Position numbers and translations under genes: made by a program. The notes under the pieces were generated by a model, which did not search any database, had not been told where the DNA came from, and saw only the letters and a list, made by a program, of their open reading frames with translations. Shown in pieces: positions 23,902 to 37,500 of a stretch of DNA of 64,000 nt (the stretch's first letter is position 1; every line of letters begins with the position of its first letter). Source of the DNA: Hypholoma sublateritium FD-334 SS-4 (taxonomy: Eukaryota; Basidiomycota; Agaricomycetes; Agaricales; Strophariaceae); contig KN817518.1 in NCBI GenBank assembly GCA_000827495.1, positions 1,204,405 through 1,268,404 on the forward strand. Reading direction: 5' to 3'.

Positions 23902-24220
23902 GTGTCTTTCTCGACTATTAAAGGAAGGCAAATTTATTAGTATTTTTATTTTATATCTTGTTCTATACCGCTGTTATCTATGCTCGCACATTCTCCTTTC
24001 AAATGCTGTAAACCCTATTTCTAGAGCAAGTATCTACATATATAATGTATTATGTATTTCTGGAACGGCGAAACTTGTCTCGTCCATTTTCGAGGCGCGA
24101 GGTTTCACTCAAGTAACGGAGTTCAATTATGAGATATGGGCTTCCGCATCACCGTACGTAGCCTGATACACTGCGCGAAAGAAACCGCAGTCCCGATCAA
24201 ATACGCAACGTGAACACGTA
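23902..24220. other. Convergent AT-rich intergenic region
   Basis: Separates the stops of the P450 (+) and SHG1 (-). It is AT-rich with tattttatttt-like stretches near 23940, as expected for 3' ends; no gene seen. Confidence 0.4.
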
Positions 24221-25098
24221 TCAATTGCCTGGCGAATCGACGTCCATGTCATCAGCCTTCGTATCGGTTTTGGTGGAGATTTTCGAGGGCAATTCCAAGC
24301 CGTGGTGAGGGTCTTCAGGTAATATACTTTGAATGTCGGTACTACCTGCTTCTATCGTATCGTCTGTAGTCGACTTGAGAATGTCAACTAGCGCGGTATC
24401 AACCGATGAAAGCCTGACGGGCTCTTCAGCGGGTTGGCCATTTGGAATACCCTTCTCTATCGACACCCGTGCTCGCTGTTGGTTGGTCGATGTACCTATC
24501 GTCTCCCCTGTATCTTGGTCAGGCTCTGATAAGCCATCGGTGTCTCTCTCATAAGTAGATATAATCATAACGCACTTGGCAATACAGATGCTCGTTTACT
24601 TTGGTCCTCCTGAAGAATCCTTTGAATCGAGGCTTGCATGTTTGCAAGAAAGGTTGGATCGGAGAAGACTCTCACATCTGCTACGGCACGTTCAACTATT
24701 GGATATCTAGCCCAAAATCAGAGAAATGCATGATACATAATGGAGAGTCTTTCAAAATGGGGCTAACCTTTCAACTTCCTGGGCAAGTTCCTTTTGCACC
24801 ATTTCTTGCGTGAGGTATTGAAGTGTCTGGTCCGTTGTTAACCTTTGGCGTCCGATTTCCTCTACCCTTGATTTTAAGGCAGTATACGATTCCTTTTAAG
24901 AATTGATTATTAGCCAAAGCGGGGTATCGATTCGCCCAACCATTCCTACATCCTGCTGGAACTGTGCCAAAAGTTCTCTTCTAAGGCGATCAAATTCTCC
25001 TGATTTCTTGAACCTACGGGTATGAGGAAACCATATGTGTATGAGTGAAAGCTATTTTCTTACTCTTCGACCAGGGCAGTGGGGGTATCAATAGGCAT
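24221..25098 (-). CDS. SHG1: COMPASS complex subunit Shg1 (BOD1/SHG1 domain)
   Basis: Subunit of the Set1/COMPASS histone H3K4 methyltransferase in the nucleus. The start ATG is 25096-25098 (MPIDTPTALVEE). The BOD1/SHG1 domain is assembled from three exons: FKKSGEFDRLRRELLAQFQQ, ESYTALKSRVEEI with RQRLTTDQ, and LQYLTQEMVQKELAQEVERY followed by PIVERAVADV (about 25015-24690). The C-terminal exon (24568-24221) is acidic and serine/threonine-rich, predicted disordered, ending DDMDVDSPGN. About 230-240 residues. The domain match is strong; the tail shows no motif. Confidence 0.88.
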
Positions 25099-25610
25099 AG
25101 GAAAGCGTTTGGAAAGCGTCAAAAGCAGGCCAATTACTAGCCGTGCAGTCACGGTGGGCCGGTGGGCGCCAGGTTACCCGTGGGTATATATTAATTTGGC
25201 GCCGGCTTGATCAATTTGATCTACTTACAAATGTACGTCTAAAATCATCTGCTGATAGGTGGCAACCCAACTGGCACCTGCTACTCGTAGATGTACCGAA
25301 AATGAATTTACTATCCTTCAAAGACAAGTAGTAGTATACATATATGATATAGATGTGCAATAAACCAATTGACAATTGTGAAGCAGACAAAGATCATCTC
25401 ATGAAATCGACGTGAGAAACGGGAGAGTTAGATCAACGATCGGTGCCCGGTATCGCATCAGTTGTGATATCCCGCCTCTACAGAGCCCATACACCCGAGA
25501 CGCCGTTACCCACACTTTTCCCTCTGCCGGTTCCCTTTCTCAACTCTCGTGGCATCCGCAACTAGGAGGCATAAAAGCCCGAAAGTTTGGTTCACTACAT
25601 TCACCTCAAG
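25099..25610. promoter_or_regulatory. Divergent intergenic region SHG1 / HEM12
   Basis: About 510 bp between two starts. A gtatacatatatgatata stretch lies at 25333-25350 and a cataaaag element at 25570-25577, 34 bp before the HEM12 ATG. No coding feature supported. Confidence 0.4.
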
Positions 25611-26858
25611 ATGACTACTGTCACATTTCCCCCTCTCAAGAATGATCTTCTCCTAAGAGCTGCTCGAGGTAGGCATTTGGCAGGTAGATCTCTTCTCGAC
25701 AGAGTATACTTAATCTCTCCTGTAGGTGAAAAGACAGAACGGGCACCCGTCTGGGTAATGCGACAGGCTGGCCGTTATCTACCTGGTATATCGCATATCC
25801 TATCGTACGCCATAGAATTCTGACCGATATGCGAAGAATTCAGGAAAGTGCGCGAATCGCACCCATTCTTCGAGGTCTGTCGTACGCCTGCTCTCGCCAC
25901 CGAAGTGACCGTACAACCTATTCGACGATACTCTGGACTTCTCGATGCATCCATCATCTTCAGTGACATCCTCGTCGTCCCTCAGGCAATGGGTATGGAA
26001 GTCTTGATGAATCCCGGTCCTCAATTTCCCGAACCTCTTGTAACTCCGGCGGACGTGAGCAAGCTGTACAAGGTGGTAGATGTAGAGAAAGAACTTGGCT
26101 ACGTCTTCCAAGCAATCACGAAGACGAGGATCGCGTTGAATGGTGAAGTTCCCCTGATCGGTTTTTGTGGCGCGCCATGGACACTTTTCGCCTACATGAT
26201 CGAAGGTGGGGGAAGCAAAACACTGCAGAAGGCCAAGTCGTGGTTATTCAAGTACCCGGAAGAATCCAAGGCGCTTCTTCTGCGGATCGCAGATGTTTGT
26301 GCAGAATTCCTCGTCGGTCAAGTGAAAGCCGGAGCCCAGGTCTGTATTTGAATTGTCGCCTTCAAATATCTCATTGACCTAATAATTACCAAGCTTCTGC
26401 AAATATTCGATTCGTGGGCGGGCGAGCTCTCGCCTTATGACTTTGAACAATTCTCCTACCCCACTCTGAAGCATATATCGACTAATGTGCGACGCCGCCT
26501 CGCTGAAGAGGGTCTTCCAGCAACACCCATGACACTATTTGCCAAAGGCGCGAATCATGCACTAGCTCATCTCGCCCAGAATGGGGGATACGACGTACTT
26601 GGGCTCGATTGGTGCATTGACCCGCTAGAGGCGCGGAAGCTTGTCGGCGACAAGATCGCATTGCAAGGTAACATGGACCCAAGTGTTTTGTACGGCGGAA
26701 AAGAGGCTATCGAATCCGCTGTGAAAAGAATGTGCGAAGGCTTTCGATCAGGAGGCGGGGGATGGATTGCAAATCTTGGGCATGGAATAACGCCGGAAGT
26801 CAATCCTGAGGATCTACGATGGTTCTTTGAGTGCGTACACAAATACTCCGCTCTGTAG
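25611..26858 (+). CDS. HEM12: Uroporphyrinogen decarboxylase
   Basis: Cytosolic haem-pathway enzyme converting uroporphyrinogen III to coproporphyrinogen III. Start ATG 25611 ([20 protein letters not shown]). Hallmarks: [15 protein letters not shown] across an intron (substrate-binding arginines), [15 protein letters not shown] with the catalytic aspartate, [49 protein letters not shown] and [17 protein letters not shown] with the conserved histidine. Four introns: 25665-25726, 25784-25835 and 26341-26393 (approximate) are clear. About 365 residues, standard length. No missing key residues noticed. Confidence 0.96.
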
Positions 26859-27155
26859 TTTGTCTGGAAGTATTCTCCTATATAGCTGGTAAAATTTGCT
26901 TGTGAAAATCATGGTGGTTTGAATACATAAATTAAATAAATCATTTATCGTTAGAAAGCAGTTCTGGGTAGAATAGATATGTTGCGCGACGCCGCGGCGC
27001 TCGGCCAGGCTTGGCGCCTTCACGTTACTGGCAATTATTATGCATATCACTAGCCTGGACAGCGATACCCATGTTACCCACAGACTGAGTCTTAGGAACG
27101 TTTGAATTTCTTTCAAGAGTGCTGCCCAACTCAAGTACTCCTTCATTCAACCGCC

Positions 27156-29062
27156 ATGATAGCACGCACCGAGGCCAGCGCGGAAACCTCGTCTTCGTCT
27201 AGCGTCATCTTCAGCACTGTAAAACTTCCCTCTGGCAGGAGAGCACGTAACAGGCTGGTTAAGGTTGGTATTGATTGTATCTTGACTTGTGTCGCGCTAT
27301 TCTGAATGTTTTCCAGGTGGCGATGTATGAACATCTGGCTTCATTCGGTGGAGGCCCCCCAAATTCTTACCATCTCGATCTGTACTCTCAATGGGCAAAG
27401 CATAGCTGGGGGATGATCATCACTGGCAATGTGATAATTACCGACGACCATCTCACTCTCGGAAGGGATCTAATTCTGCCACCATCCCTAACAATCGACT
27501 CCGAAAGTACAGCCCTCCCGTTCAAGAAACTGGCTGACGCTATACATGGCATCGACTTTGACACTCGCGAAGGTCAAAAAGACAAGGCAAATGAAACGCT
27601 CGCCATAATGCAGTTGAGCCACGGGGGACGACAATCCGCCAACATTGTTGGCGGCCGATTCCCTTTCCAAAAGCCTCTGGCTCCGAGCTCAACTCGGCTT
27701 GCCCCAAGCGATTCGTCATTGATATCCCGCGCCTTGAATGGGGCGTTGTTCCAAATACCTAGAGCGATGTCGCAGAACGAAATTAACGAGGTCATTGATC
27801 GTTTCGTAGAAGGGGCAATATTTGCATATAAATGTGGATTCGACGGCGTTCAATTGCACGCGGCACATGGATGTAAGTGGGTCAATTCTTGCCTTTTACT
27901 TACACGTTTTACAATGTTGCACTAGACCTCCTCGCTCAGTTCCTATCCCCTAAGGCGGGTTAATATCCTACGCTGTCATACGCAGCACATCTGATTAATC
28001 ACATTCATTTCTAGAGCAACAAGAGGGATGATATATATTCTGTCCAGAACGCGCTTGACATCATTCAAACTATTGTTTCGAACATCCGAGAGCGTACATC
28101 AAGCACTTTTATTATCTGCATTAAGTTGAATGCTGCAGAGTATACCTCGGCGGCAGACGCAAACAACTCTCTCTCTAATTTAGAACAACGCGCAATGGAT
28201 CATATATTAGCCATGGCAACTTGGGGCCTACTCGACATTATTGAGATAAGTGGTGGGGACTATGAGAAACCTGGCAAGTAGAGTCCTGATTCCGGGCCGT
28301 CATCTGGTACTTATACAATCTGTTCAAGATTTTGTAATGGCAGAAGATGTTCCGAGGTCTCGACGTCAGGCCTTTTTTTCTAGCTTCTCTCATAAAGCCC
28401 TTCAAGCCCTTGAATCCCTCAAAGACACGATATCTACACCACTACCACTGATTCTGCTCACCGGAGGGTTGAAAAGCCTTGACCTGCTTGATACAGTGCT
28501 GGATTCCAGACACGCACATCTCTTGGGGATCGGGCGGGCATCAGTAACATGTCCAAATCTTCCTTGTGTTGTCCAAGAACGGTCCAAAAATCCTCGGCAG
28601 TGGGACGGAGAACTTTTTGGACGAGAACCTAACTTGAAAACCACCACAATCTTAACCTATCCACCATTCAGCTGGTGTTTGGGATATATGCCGGATGTTA
28701 AACTCATAGGTGCTGGTGCCGAAGTGGCATGGCATGTCCTTGGCATGCGGCAAATTGCTACCTCCAGTACTGACATCGTAAATGTGAACTGCGGGGGCCT
28801 GACTTCTGTGTTAGGAATGTGGTTCTGGATACCATATGCGTGTCGCGGAGCAAACAATTCAAAAAAACGACTTGGACTGTCAAGGACATTTAATATTAGC
28901 AATAATTGGTACGCCTTTTCATCTGAAATTACAGAATATAACACTAATCATCAAGCTGCCATTGTGATTTCCAGGAAGGTCATGTTTTTGTCATATAAAA
29001 TGTTTTTCTTACTTGCTGTTTTCCCAATCGCTATGTATCTGATCCTCTGTATAATATTCTGA
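27156..29062 (+). CDS. NADH:flavin oxidoreductase, Old Yellow Enzyme family, with C-terminal membrane segment
   Basis: FMN-dependent TIM-barrel oxidoreductase. ATG 27156 begins MIARTEASAETSSSSSVIF; the FMN-binding start LPSGRRARNRLVKVAMYEHL forms across an intron near 27265-27317. Then WGMIITGNVII, MQLSHGGRQSA, FVEGAIFAYKCGFDGVQLHAAHG (active-site HAAHGY, tyrosine in the next exon), LAQFLSP, a region around 28060-28260, LILLTGGLKS and LLGIGRASV near 28535. A tail of about 150 residues follows, including WHVLGMRQIA and a terminal hydrophobic stretch (FFLLAVFPIAMYLILCIIF) ending at 29062, so membrane attachment is likely. Exon joins around 27930-28020 and 28255-28325 are approximate. Substrate unknown. 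Confidence 0.82.
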
Positions 29063-29125
29063 TAATATCTATACAAACTTTGAGCTTCAAAAGTAGAAAG
29101 TAATGGTATCATATAGTACAATTCA

Positions 29126-31239
29126 TCAAAATATACCCAGGTTACTGCTTACAGTGAAGTCAGCTGCAGTCTTAGCTTTGACCTCATCTAAACTGACACC
29201 CTCCGCTATGTCAGTCAGTTCCATTGTCCCCGCAGCTCTGTCGACTTCGAATACGGCAAGTTCTGTGATGATCGTACTGACAGTTCGAGCGCCTGTCAGA
29301 GGTAAAGAACACTCATTGAGAACTTTCGATTTGCCGTTCTTTGAGCAGTGTTCCATCACTGCGATAACCTTAGTTTTGTCAGGATTGGAAACAAGATCCA
29401 TAGCTCCGCCAATGCCTAGGGATGGCCCCTTCAGTGAAAGAGTATAGGTGTGGTTACACGGTCCGTACCTTTGAGGAGCTTCCCCGGAATCATGAAGTTA
29501 GCAATATCTCCTGCTTTCGAGACTTCCATTGCCTAAAGATCATTCAGAAAATGCGTCATGTATGTAGAGTAGTCATACCCCCAGGATGGCAACATCGATA
29601 TGACCGCCGCGAATCATGGCAAAAGATTCACTGGAATCTGTATATTGATCTTGAGAAGTGCATGTTTTCCGAAAGAATAAATAAATACCGAATAGTGAAG
29701 CACCAGGGAGGAGCGTGACAGTTTCTTTGCCAGCATTGATCAGGTCGCTATTGATGTCTTTCAATGTTAGCGACCGTACCATCAGAATAAGCACAAGTTT
29801 TATATGGCTCACGCATCAAGTTCTTTTTCGGTTGGGTATGGGCCCATTCCGAGGATTCCGTTTTCACTTTGAAGCCAAACGCTGACACCTGGCTCTAAAT
29901 ATTCTGGGACGAGCGTTGGCATACCAATGCCGAGATTCACATAGAAACCATCCTTGATTTCTTTGGCTGCCCGTTTTGCGATACGATGACGTTGGGCAAT
30001 AGCAGCTGCCTTTTCAGGAGGTATGGAAGCGTCTGGAGTAGAATCTTTGTTCTTCGCGAGCGTGAATATTTCAATTCGTTTCTCTACTGTGGCAGGTACA
30101 ATTCGATCGACATAAATTCCAGGGAGGTGAATGGCATTGGGCGAAATGGTGCCCACGGGGACTATGTTCTCAGCCTTTGAAAGTGTGTAAGCATACTGAA
30201 AAGTATTATATGCGAACAGTAGCTTACCTCAATGATAGTTAGCTTTGCATTTTTGGCCATCACAGTACTGAAGTTCTGGGATGCATAACTTGAAATAATC
30301 ATTAGGATCAATGCCGGCCCTCGAAAGACCGCACACATACCGGAAAACACAATTTCCGACTTCGTCCACCTTCCATGCGCGGACAAATGCGACATCACCA
30401 GGCAACGCTGTCTCGAGAATGTATCGTTTGCCGTTTATCACTCGGGATTCTTTAGGGATTCCCTGAATAGAAATACCGTTGGCGGCTCCACCTTCATTGT
30501 AACGCTGAGGTATGGTCCCCTCTTCCACGGCTGTTGAGGCACCGGTCGGAGTAAAGAATCCAGGAATGCCTGCTGCATGAGCGCGTATCCGCTCAGCAAG
30601 TGTTCCTTGTGGTACAAGCTCAAGGGTAATCTTTCCCGATAGATATCTGCTTTCAAAGTTCTTGTTGCTGTTATGGGACATGAGACTGACTTAGGGCTGG
30701 AAAGTATTTAGAACTCAGGCATACCTTCCTGGGTAAGAAGCAATGACTTTGCTAAGCTGATTGGTGTTTAACAATTTATCTATGTTTCGAATTATGTTAC
30801 AACCGGCTGTCGGAATCCAAAGAGGCGTTGCACTGACCTAGTCCAGAATTTCCACCTCCTGCATTGTTGGAAACCCCGGTGAGGTTAGTCACTTCATCTT
30901 TACGCTTGGCCAACGCCTCCAAAAGGGTGTCTACAAGTCCTCAATGAGTACCAAAAGTAACTGCCGGGTAACTGCTAATGTAACCTGGTATACCGGCCAT
31001 TCCAAATCCTCGAAATACTCTCAATCAACATTGGCGGGAATGATGCAAACATTCGTCTTACCCGCGCAGAAAAGGACCGAGCCTGACGTGATATCCTTGA
31101 CTGCGTCGTCCGCGGACGCCCAGACCTTGGATTTACCAGGGACATCAGCAGGAGTGCCGTAGTGTCGTGCATTCGCAGCGACGGCTATGCGAATGGAGGG
31201 CGTCGCGACCGCTGCATAGCGCGTGAATTTGAGCAACAT
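29126..31239 (-). CDS. Succinyl-CoA:3-ketoacid CoA-transferase (SCOT), mitochondrial
   Basis: Transfers CoA between succinate and 3-oxoacids in the mitochondrial matrix. The ATG at 31237-31239 opens a presequence ([20 protein letters not shown]). Alpha-subunit part: GFGMAGIP across an exon, [56 protein letters not shown] and NCVFRYT. Beta-subunit part: [30 protein letters not shown], and the catalytic glutamate motif [10 protein letters not shown] (about 29860-29830). Then [23 protein letters not shown] and [17 protein letters not shown]. It is a two-domain fusion of about 520 residues, normal for eukaryotic SCOT. It ends 63 bp from the stop of the convergent oxidoreductase. Confidence 0.94.
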
Positions 31240-31560
31240 GGCAAGCAGTGGCTAGCCAAACGTTGTCGGCCACTAGTAGCTTGTTTGGAGGGGGGGGGAT
31301 TGTTCCGTAGGTGGGTCAGAAGAGCCTGGTGAGAGTTGCGGAACGGAGCACCACGATGTATGGACCATACTGTGTTTTATGCTCCAGGCAATCAGTTCAT
31401 GGGAACCGGTGCAAATGTCATCACATGTGCTAAATCAGGTATTCGGGTCTTCCTTTAACCCAATCAACCTCGTCATATTCCGAGTCACTGCGCCAGTGCT
31501 GTATTCAAAAGTTTAAACATCCACCAACCTGCTTCAAACGCGTGCTTGCAAATATATGAG
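31240..31560. promoter_or_regulatory. Divergent intergenic region SCOT / Slh1-like
   Basis: 321 bp with a run of ten G residues near 31289-31298. No TATA box obvious and no coding feature. Confidence 0.4.
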
Positions 31561-34500
31561 ATGTCGAGTTTTCTGAAGCATATTGACGGACTTCTAGGAT
31601 CGTCGGAAGCAGGCGTGGACCGAAACGCAGTCAATGAATGGACGCGGTTAGTGATAGATTTAGTCACCTCAAACTCGACTCGCTCAGCTTTCCCATAGCA
31701 TCGCAAAAATCGCGCAGGTGATCATGCCACCGGTGACTGACGACCCATCTAACGAAGATGAACCTTGGAGCCAACCTACCTCTGGGACGGATTCTGTTCT
31801 GGACAACTATCTCGGAAATGTAGCCTCGTCATCTGCTAAGATATCAGAGGATTCATGGGTCACGCTCCTTTACCAGTCAGTTTTCTCTATACCTTTAGTC
31901 TTGCATTGAGAATCGAGCAGTTGTTTGGAAACAGAAAACCTGACGCGGAGCACTTAATCCGATCGTTACTGGCTATCCTAACGTCGGACCGTACAAATGA
32001 AGCGATCTCTATAGACCTCGCGGAACTGTTGGGCTTCGATGAAATAGAACTTATCGTGGGCATTCTTGACAGTCGCGCCTCAGTCATTCAACAAGTAAGA
32101 AGGGACTTGTTGAACATCAGAAATGTATTCACATTAACTCCAAGCTGACCGAAGGTCATACTGGCTCCCAAGCAGATTTCACGGTGGACCCTAAACCTCC
32201 TCAAGGTACGATCTCATGCGTCAATAAAATTGCACGTGCAGCTCACATCCCCAAGCCACGGACAGCAATACATTCTCCCAAGATAATGCCCGTCGGAGAA
32301 TGCAAGAGCAATTTGAAGCAAACGCAGCGCGGCCTCTGTTTACAGGCGTAGCAGTGCGTCGTTTTTGCATTCAATCCATCTAGGTTATTCCTGAAGTAAA
32401 CCATATCAGCAAAAAGAAATTGAAGCACTTCCACACGTATATACATCCAGCAACATTTCTCAAGGAAATGTCATCTCTCAGTATGGGTCTAAATACATGC
32501 TACCGCTAGGCACAACACGGGAAATGTTCGAGGTAGGTCATATCTCACAAGTGATTGGTAAGTGTATGACGGACTTTTCCCTTCCTAGGCGTACGAAGAA
32601 GTTATCATTCCTCCAACTAGGCCAATTCCACCGAAGTCCACAGAGCGTCTAATACCTATATCCGAACTCGATGAAATTTCTAAAGGAAGCTTCCCAGTGC
32701 GTGATAATCTTCTGCGTTGCATTTGTATCCCTGACTATATGTGTGACAGGGTTACTCTACTCTAAACAGGATTCAGTCGATCGTCTATCCGACGGCGTAC
32801 GGTTCAAATGAAAATCTGCTTATCTGCGGTATTATATGCTCTTCTTTTTGTTTGACTTTATCTAACAATCTATTAGCTCCTACTGGCGCGGTTAGTCGTG
32901 CATACGTTGGCATTTTTGAAAATATCGAACAATGATTCAGGGCAAAACAGACGTTGCAATGCTCACAATCTTACGAGTCATTGATCAACACAGAGTGCAA
33001 CAGAACGCTTCGGCCAGAAGTACCCATGTTCGTGATACTATAAACCGTGACGCATTTAAGGTCATATATGTGTATGTTCTTACCAAAGAAGGAATCTTTG
33101 TCTATACTGATCAATTCAAGTGCTCCGATGAAAGCCCTCGCTTCAGAAATTGTTAGAAAACTTGGCAAACGACTCGCGTGGCTTTCGATAGAAGTCCGCG
33201 AACTCACTGGTGAGAACAGCCAGTTCCTTGTCACTGAAGTCTCCTGACAAACCCCGTTCAAGGTGATATTCAATTGACCAGAGCAGAGATTGCGCGGACT
33301 CAGGTCATCGTTACAACGCCTGAAAAATGGGATGTGGTAACACGCAAACCAACTGGCGAGGGAGAAGTTTCGTCAGTATGTAGCGATTCAGACTTTGGAA
33401 GGACATGTTTAACAATCTAACTTCGTTTCTGAAGAGTCTAAAATTGCTGATCATCGATGAAGTGCATTTACTCAATGAGGAACGTGGGGCAGTTATAGAG
33501 ACCATTGTTGCTAGAACTTTGCGGCAGGTATAAACATTCACTTCCTTTGCTTACTTGAATAATAGCTTTCTTGTCAGGTCGAGTCGAGCCAATCCATGAT
33601 TCGCATTGTTGGCCTGAGTGCCACTCTTCCGAACTACAAAGATGTTGCCGAGTTCCTATGGTTGGCGCTTTTTTTTGTTGACAAGCATGAGCTAATGTAC
33701 CACTAGCGCCTCGCACTACAAAGGGCTTTTTTATTTCGATTCATCTTTTAGACCTGTTCCTCTTGAGCAGCATTTTCTCGGAATCAAAGGAAAATCTGGG
33801 AGTCAGCAATCTCGAAAGAACTTTGATCAAGTGACTTTCGAAAAAGTATCGGACCTCGTCGCTGATGGCCATCAAGTCATGGTATTCGTGCACGCACGTA
33901 AAGAAACGGTTAAAGCAGCCATGAGTCTCAAGGAGATGTCACTAACAGAAGGAAACATGGAAAATTTCAGCTGCGAAGATCACCCTCAATTTAGTTTCTT
34001 CAGACAACGAATCGGCGAATCGAGAAATAAGGAAATGAAGGAGCTGTTTGATAGCGGGTTTGGGATCCATCATGCTGGAATGCTTCGCTCAGATAGGAAC
34101 ATGATGGAAAGGATGTTCGAGGCCAAAGCTATCAAGGTCAGCCAAATCCTCGTACCACTTAAATCCTCTTAATCGTGTTTAGGTTCTCTGCTGTACCGCA
34201 ACATTGGCATGGGGTGTCAACTTACCCGCCCATGCAGGTAAAATTCCGCCAGATTACCACCTTTCAGTCCCTGAGCCATTGTTCTAGTCATCATCAAAGG
34301 CACCCAGGTGTATGATAGCTCCAAAGGAAATTTTGTAGATCTTTCCGTGCTCGATGTATTGCAAGTGTTCGGCCGTGCTGGTCGACCTGGAATGGAGACT
34401 AGTGGCGAAGGCTATATCTGCACTACCGACGACAAGCTTACTCATTACCTCGACGCCGTAACTTCACAGGTGAGGGGCTTCAATCGTCATGATAAATGGA

Positions 34501-37500
34501 CAAGAATTGACATATATTATCTTTACACCATAGATCCCAATAGAGTCTCAGTGAGTTCCTTGGCTACAAATATGGGCGCATATAATTATTGAAATTCCAG
34601 ATTTCAAACGGGGTTGATGGACTCTCTTAATGCAGAAATTGCTTTGGGCACCGTCGCGAACGTCCCAGATGCCGTACAATGGCTTGGGTATACATATCTC
34701 TTCGTGAGAATGCGTATGAATCCTTTTGTCTATGGTAAATTCTTCGCTTAGGTTGTTAGGGGCGGTCTAATGGATTGACCCCATAGGAATTGCTCGAGAG
34801 ACAGTCATAGAAGATCCCCAGCTGGTTGGTAAGAGGAACGAGCTGATCAAGATTGCTGCTCAAAAACTAGCGGCATATAAAATGATAAATTACAGCACTG
34901 AACATGGCCAATTCCAAATTGCAGACCTCGGACGGATTGCAGCTAAATATTATATTCGCCACACATCCATCGAAATCTTCAACAAGGAGTTTAAGCCAAA
35001 AATGTCGGAAGCTGATGTTCTGGCGATGCTCAGTATGAGCACAGAGGTTTTTTTACCTTTCCTTTTCTCTGGAACGGAGGTTAACGGACATTTAAGTTTG
35101 AACAAATACAGGTGCGAGAGGCCGAGATCAAGGAACTTGAACAAATGATGAAAAGTGCTCCATGCGAAGTGAAGGTATTCATTTCTATGACCTCCGTTCC
35201 GACCTTCTTTCTTCTTAACTCCTACCGATAGGGTGGCACAGACACGAGCGCGGGAAAAGTCAATATACTTCTTCAGGGCTACATCTCCAGACAAATGGTG
35301 GAAGATTTTGCTTTGGTCTCCGATATGGCATACGTGGCACAAAATGGTGGTCGAATCATCCGTGCGATCCTAGAAATAGCAGTCAGCAAGAAGTGGGCCA
35401 ACGTTACGGCTATTCTGATGGCCATGAGTAAAGCCATTGAGTCACGACTGTGGCCATTCGACCATCCGCTCAAACAATTCCATCTCAAACCGGAAACGAT
35501 ATTCTCACTGGAAAAATGGGCTGACGAATGGTCTGTATCAGAGCTGGTTGAGCTTGACGCCAATAGCCTGGGACAGTTGGTTCATCTGAATGAGGCCCAT
35601 GGCTCGGCAATCCTCAATGCTGCAAAGCAATTTCCCTCCGTAAACATTGCCTATGCACTTCGGCCCATCGCGTCCGATGTGCTCAAAATTTCTCTCTCGA
35701 TCAGGTCGGCCTTCGAGTGGAACCCTAAAATCCATGGAACCAGCGAACCATTCTGGATCTGGGTTGAAGACCAGGACGGAACAGATATACTCCAATTCTC
35801 GCACATCATGTTCCATGAGACGACTGATGTACTCGAACTTGACTTCTTTATACCGATTGCAAATGGCCTTCTACCTTCACTGATTACAGTGCGGTCAATA
35901 TCAGATCGCTGGGTTGGTGCCGAAGATGTCGCAACCATGAATCTGGATACCCTCATAATGCCCTCTACTGCCGAACCACATACAACTGTTCTCAACCTAC
36001 CTTTCCTCGATCTTGGAGATATTCAACCCTCCTTCCTTCCAGACTTATTCCCTCGCCAATTACACACCCTCAATTCCATGCAGACACAAACTTACTGGAA
36101 CTTTGTTCATACCAAAACCAACTCACTGTTGTGCGCGCCGGCTGGCAGTGGCAAATCCACCCTCGCCCAAATGTCGATATGGTACGCATTTATTCACAAG
36201 TCTGACAAAAAAGGATTAACACAAGAGTAGGTCAACCATATCGCAAGCAAACGCAGGCTGGGTGCTTGTTGTGACACCAACTAGAGTGGCCGCGTTGGAG
36301 ATGGTTTCTGAGCTCCAACACGGCTCGAAAATAACTGGGGTCCTTCTTGAATCTGGCGGCGATAGACAGCGAATATTTTCCTCTCCGAACTCTAGAACTA
36401 TTCGTGTGGTATCTGCCGATCAACTACTACGCGCTCTTTCGACCAAGACGTCGTTTTCAAGTGCCAACAATCTGCATTTGGTTATTTGCGATGGACTTGA
36501 ACAACTCGATCCCATGTATGAACTATCCTTGTCATTATTACGCCTGAAGCAACAATTGCACCCCACGCGGTACATAGGAATCTCCGCTTCCCTCAATGAC
36601 GCATCGGACCTAGCACGGTGGTTGGGTGTTGATTCACCAGCAGTAAACAGCTTCCGTCCTCGAGATCGCGAGCAGTCGGTCGTGACATTCCGGCAGAGCT
36701 TCTCGGTGCCCTACTCTGCCGCCCTGTTCAAGACAATGGCAAAACCTGCTCACCTTGCCATCCAAAACTCTCCTCGAGGATCTCCTGCCATAGTCTTTGT
36801 TCCGTCCCGTGCTCAATGTCGGCCGATTGCACTGGATCTTATCACCAGGTGCACGTTGGAGATGGAGACTGGCCGAGGCTACATCCCTGTTGATGTTTCG
36901 GACGACTTCATTGGAGACTATTGCGCCAGACTTCAAGATACCTCCCTCCTTGACTTTGTTCTTAAAGGCGTTGGATTCTATCATCCCGGAATCCCGAAAG
37001 GTGACCGTATCTTGATGCTGGAGATGTTCGCAGAAGGAATCATCCGTGTCTTAATAGTCCCGAAAGACTCATGTTGGAACTTACCCGCCCGAGCGGCAGT
37101 GGTTATCGTAATGGGCACACAATATATTCATGTAGAAGACAAGGGAACTTCTCGTCAAATTCGGGACTACGCTCTGACGGAAGTCGTTAGGATGCAAAGT
37201 CGCGCCATTCAGCAGTCAGGAACCGGGTTTTTCCATCTCTTCTGCCAGGCAGACGCATTAGAAACCTACTCGCGATTTCTGGATGATGGACTGCCACTTG
37301 AATCCCAACTCGCCGACAGTCAGTTGCTGCGCGACTGGATCAAGTCATTCTATTCTGATAACTCCGACAAACAACGCATCGTGGATGCACTGTCATTCAC
37401 GTATTTGTCGCGCAGAATTACCAGCAATCCGTCATATTATGGATTCAGCAAGCACGACAAAGGGGAGAATATTTCTGCTGTCGCTGACCATGCTGTAGAT

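Noticed and set aside
21766..29062. Possible secondary-metabolite cluster (P450 plus OYE reductase)
   Set aside because: The genes between and around them (SHG1, HEM12, SCOT) are housekeeping and no backbone synthase is present.
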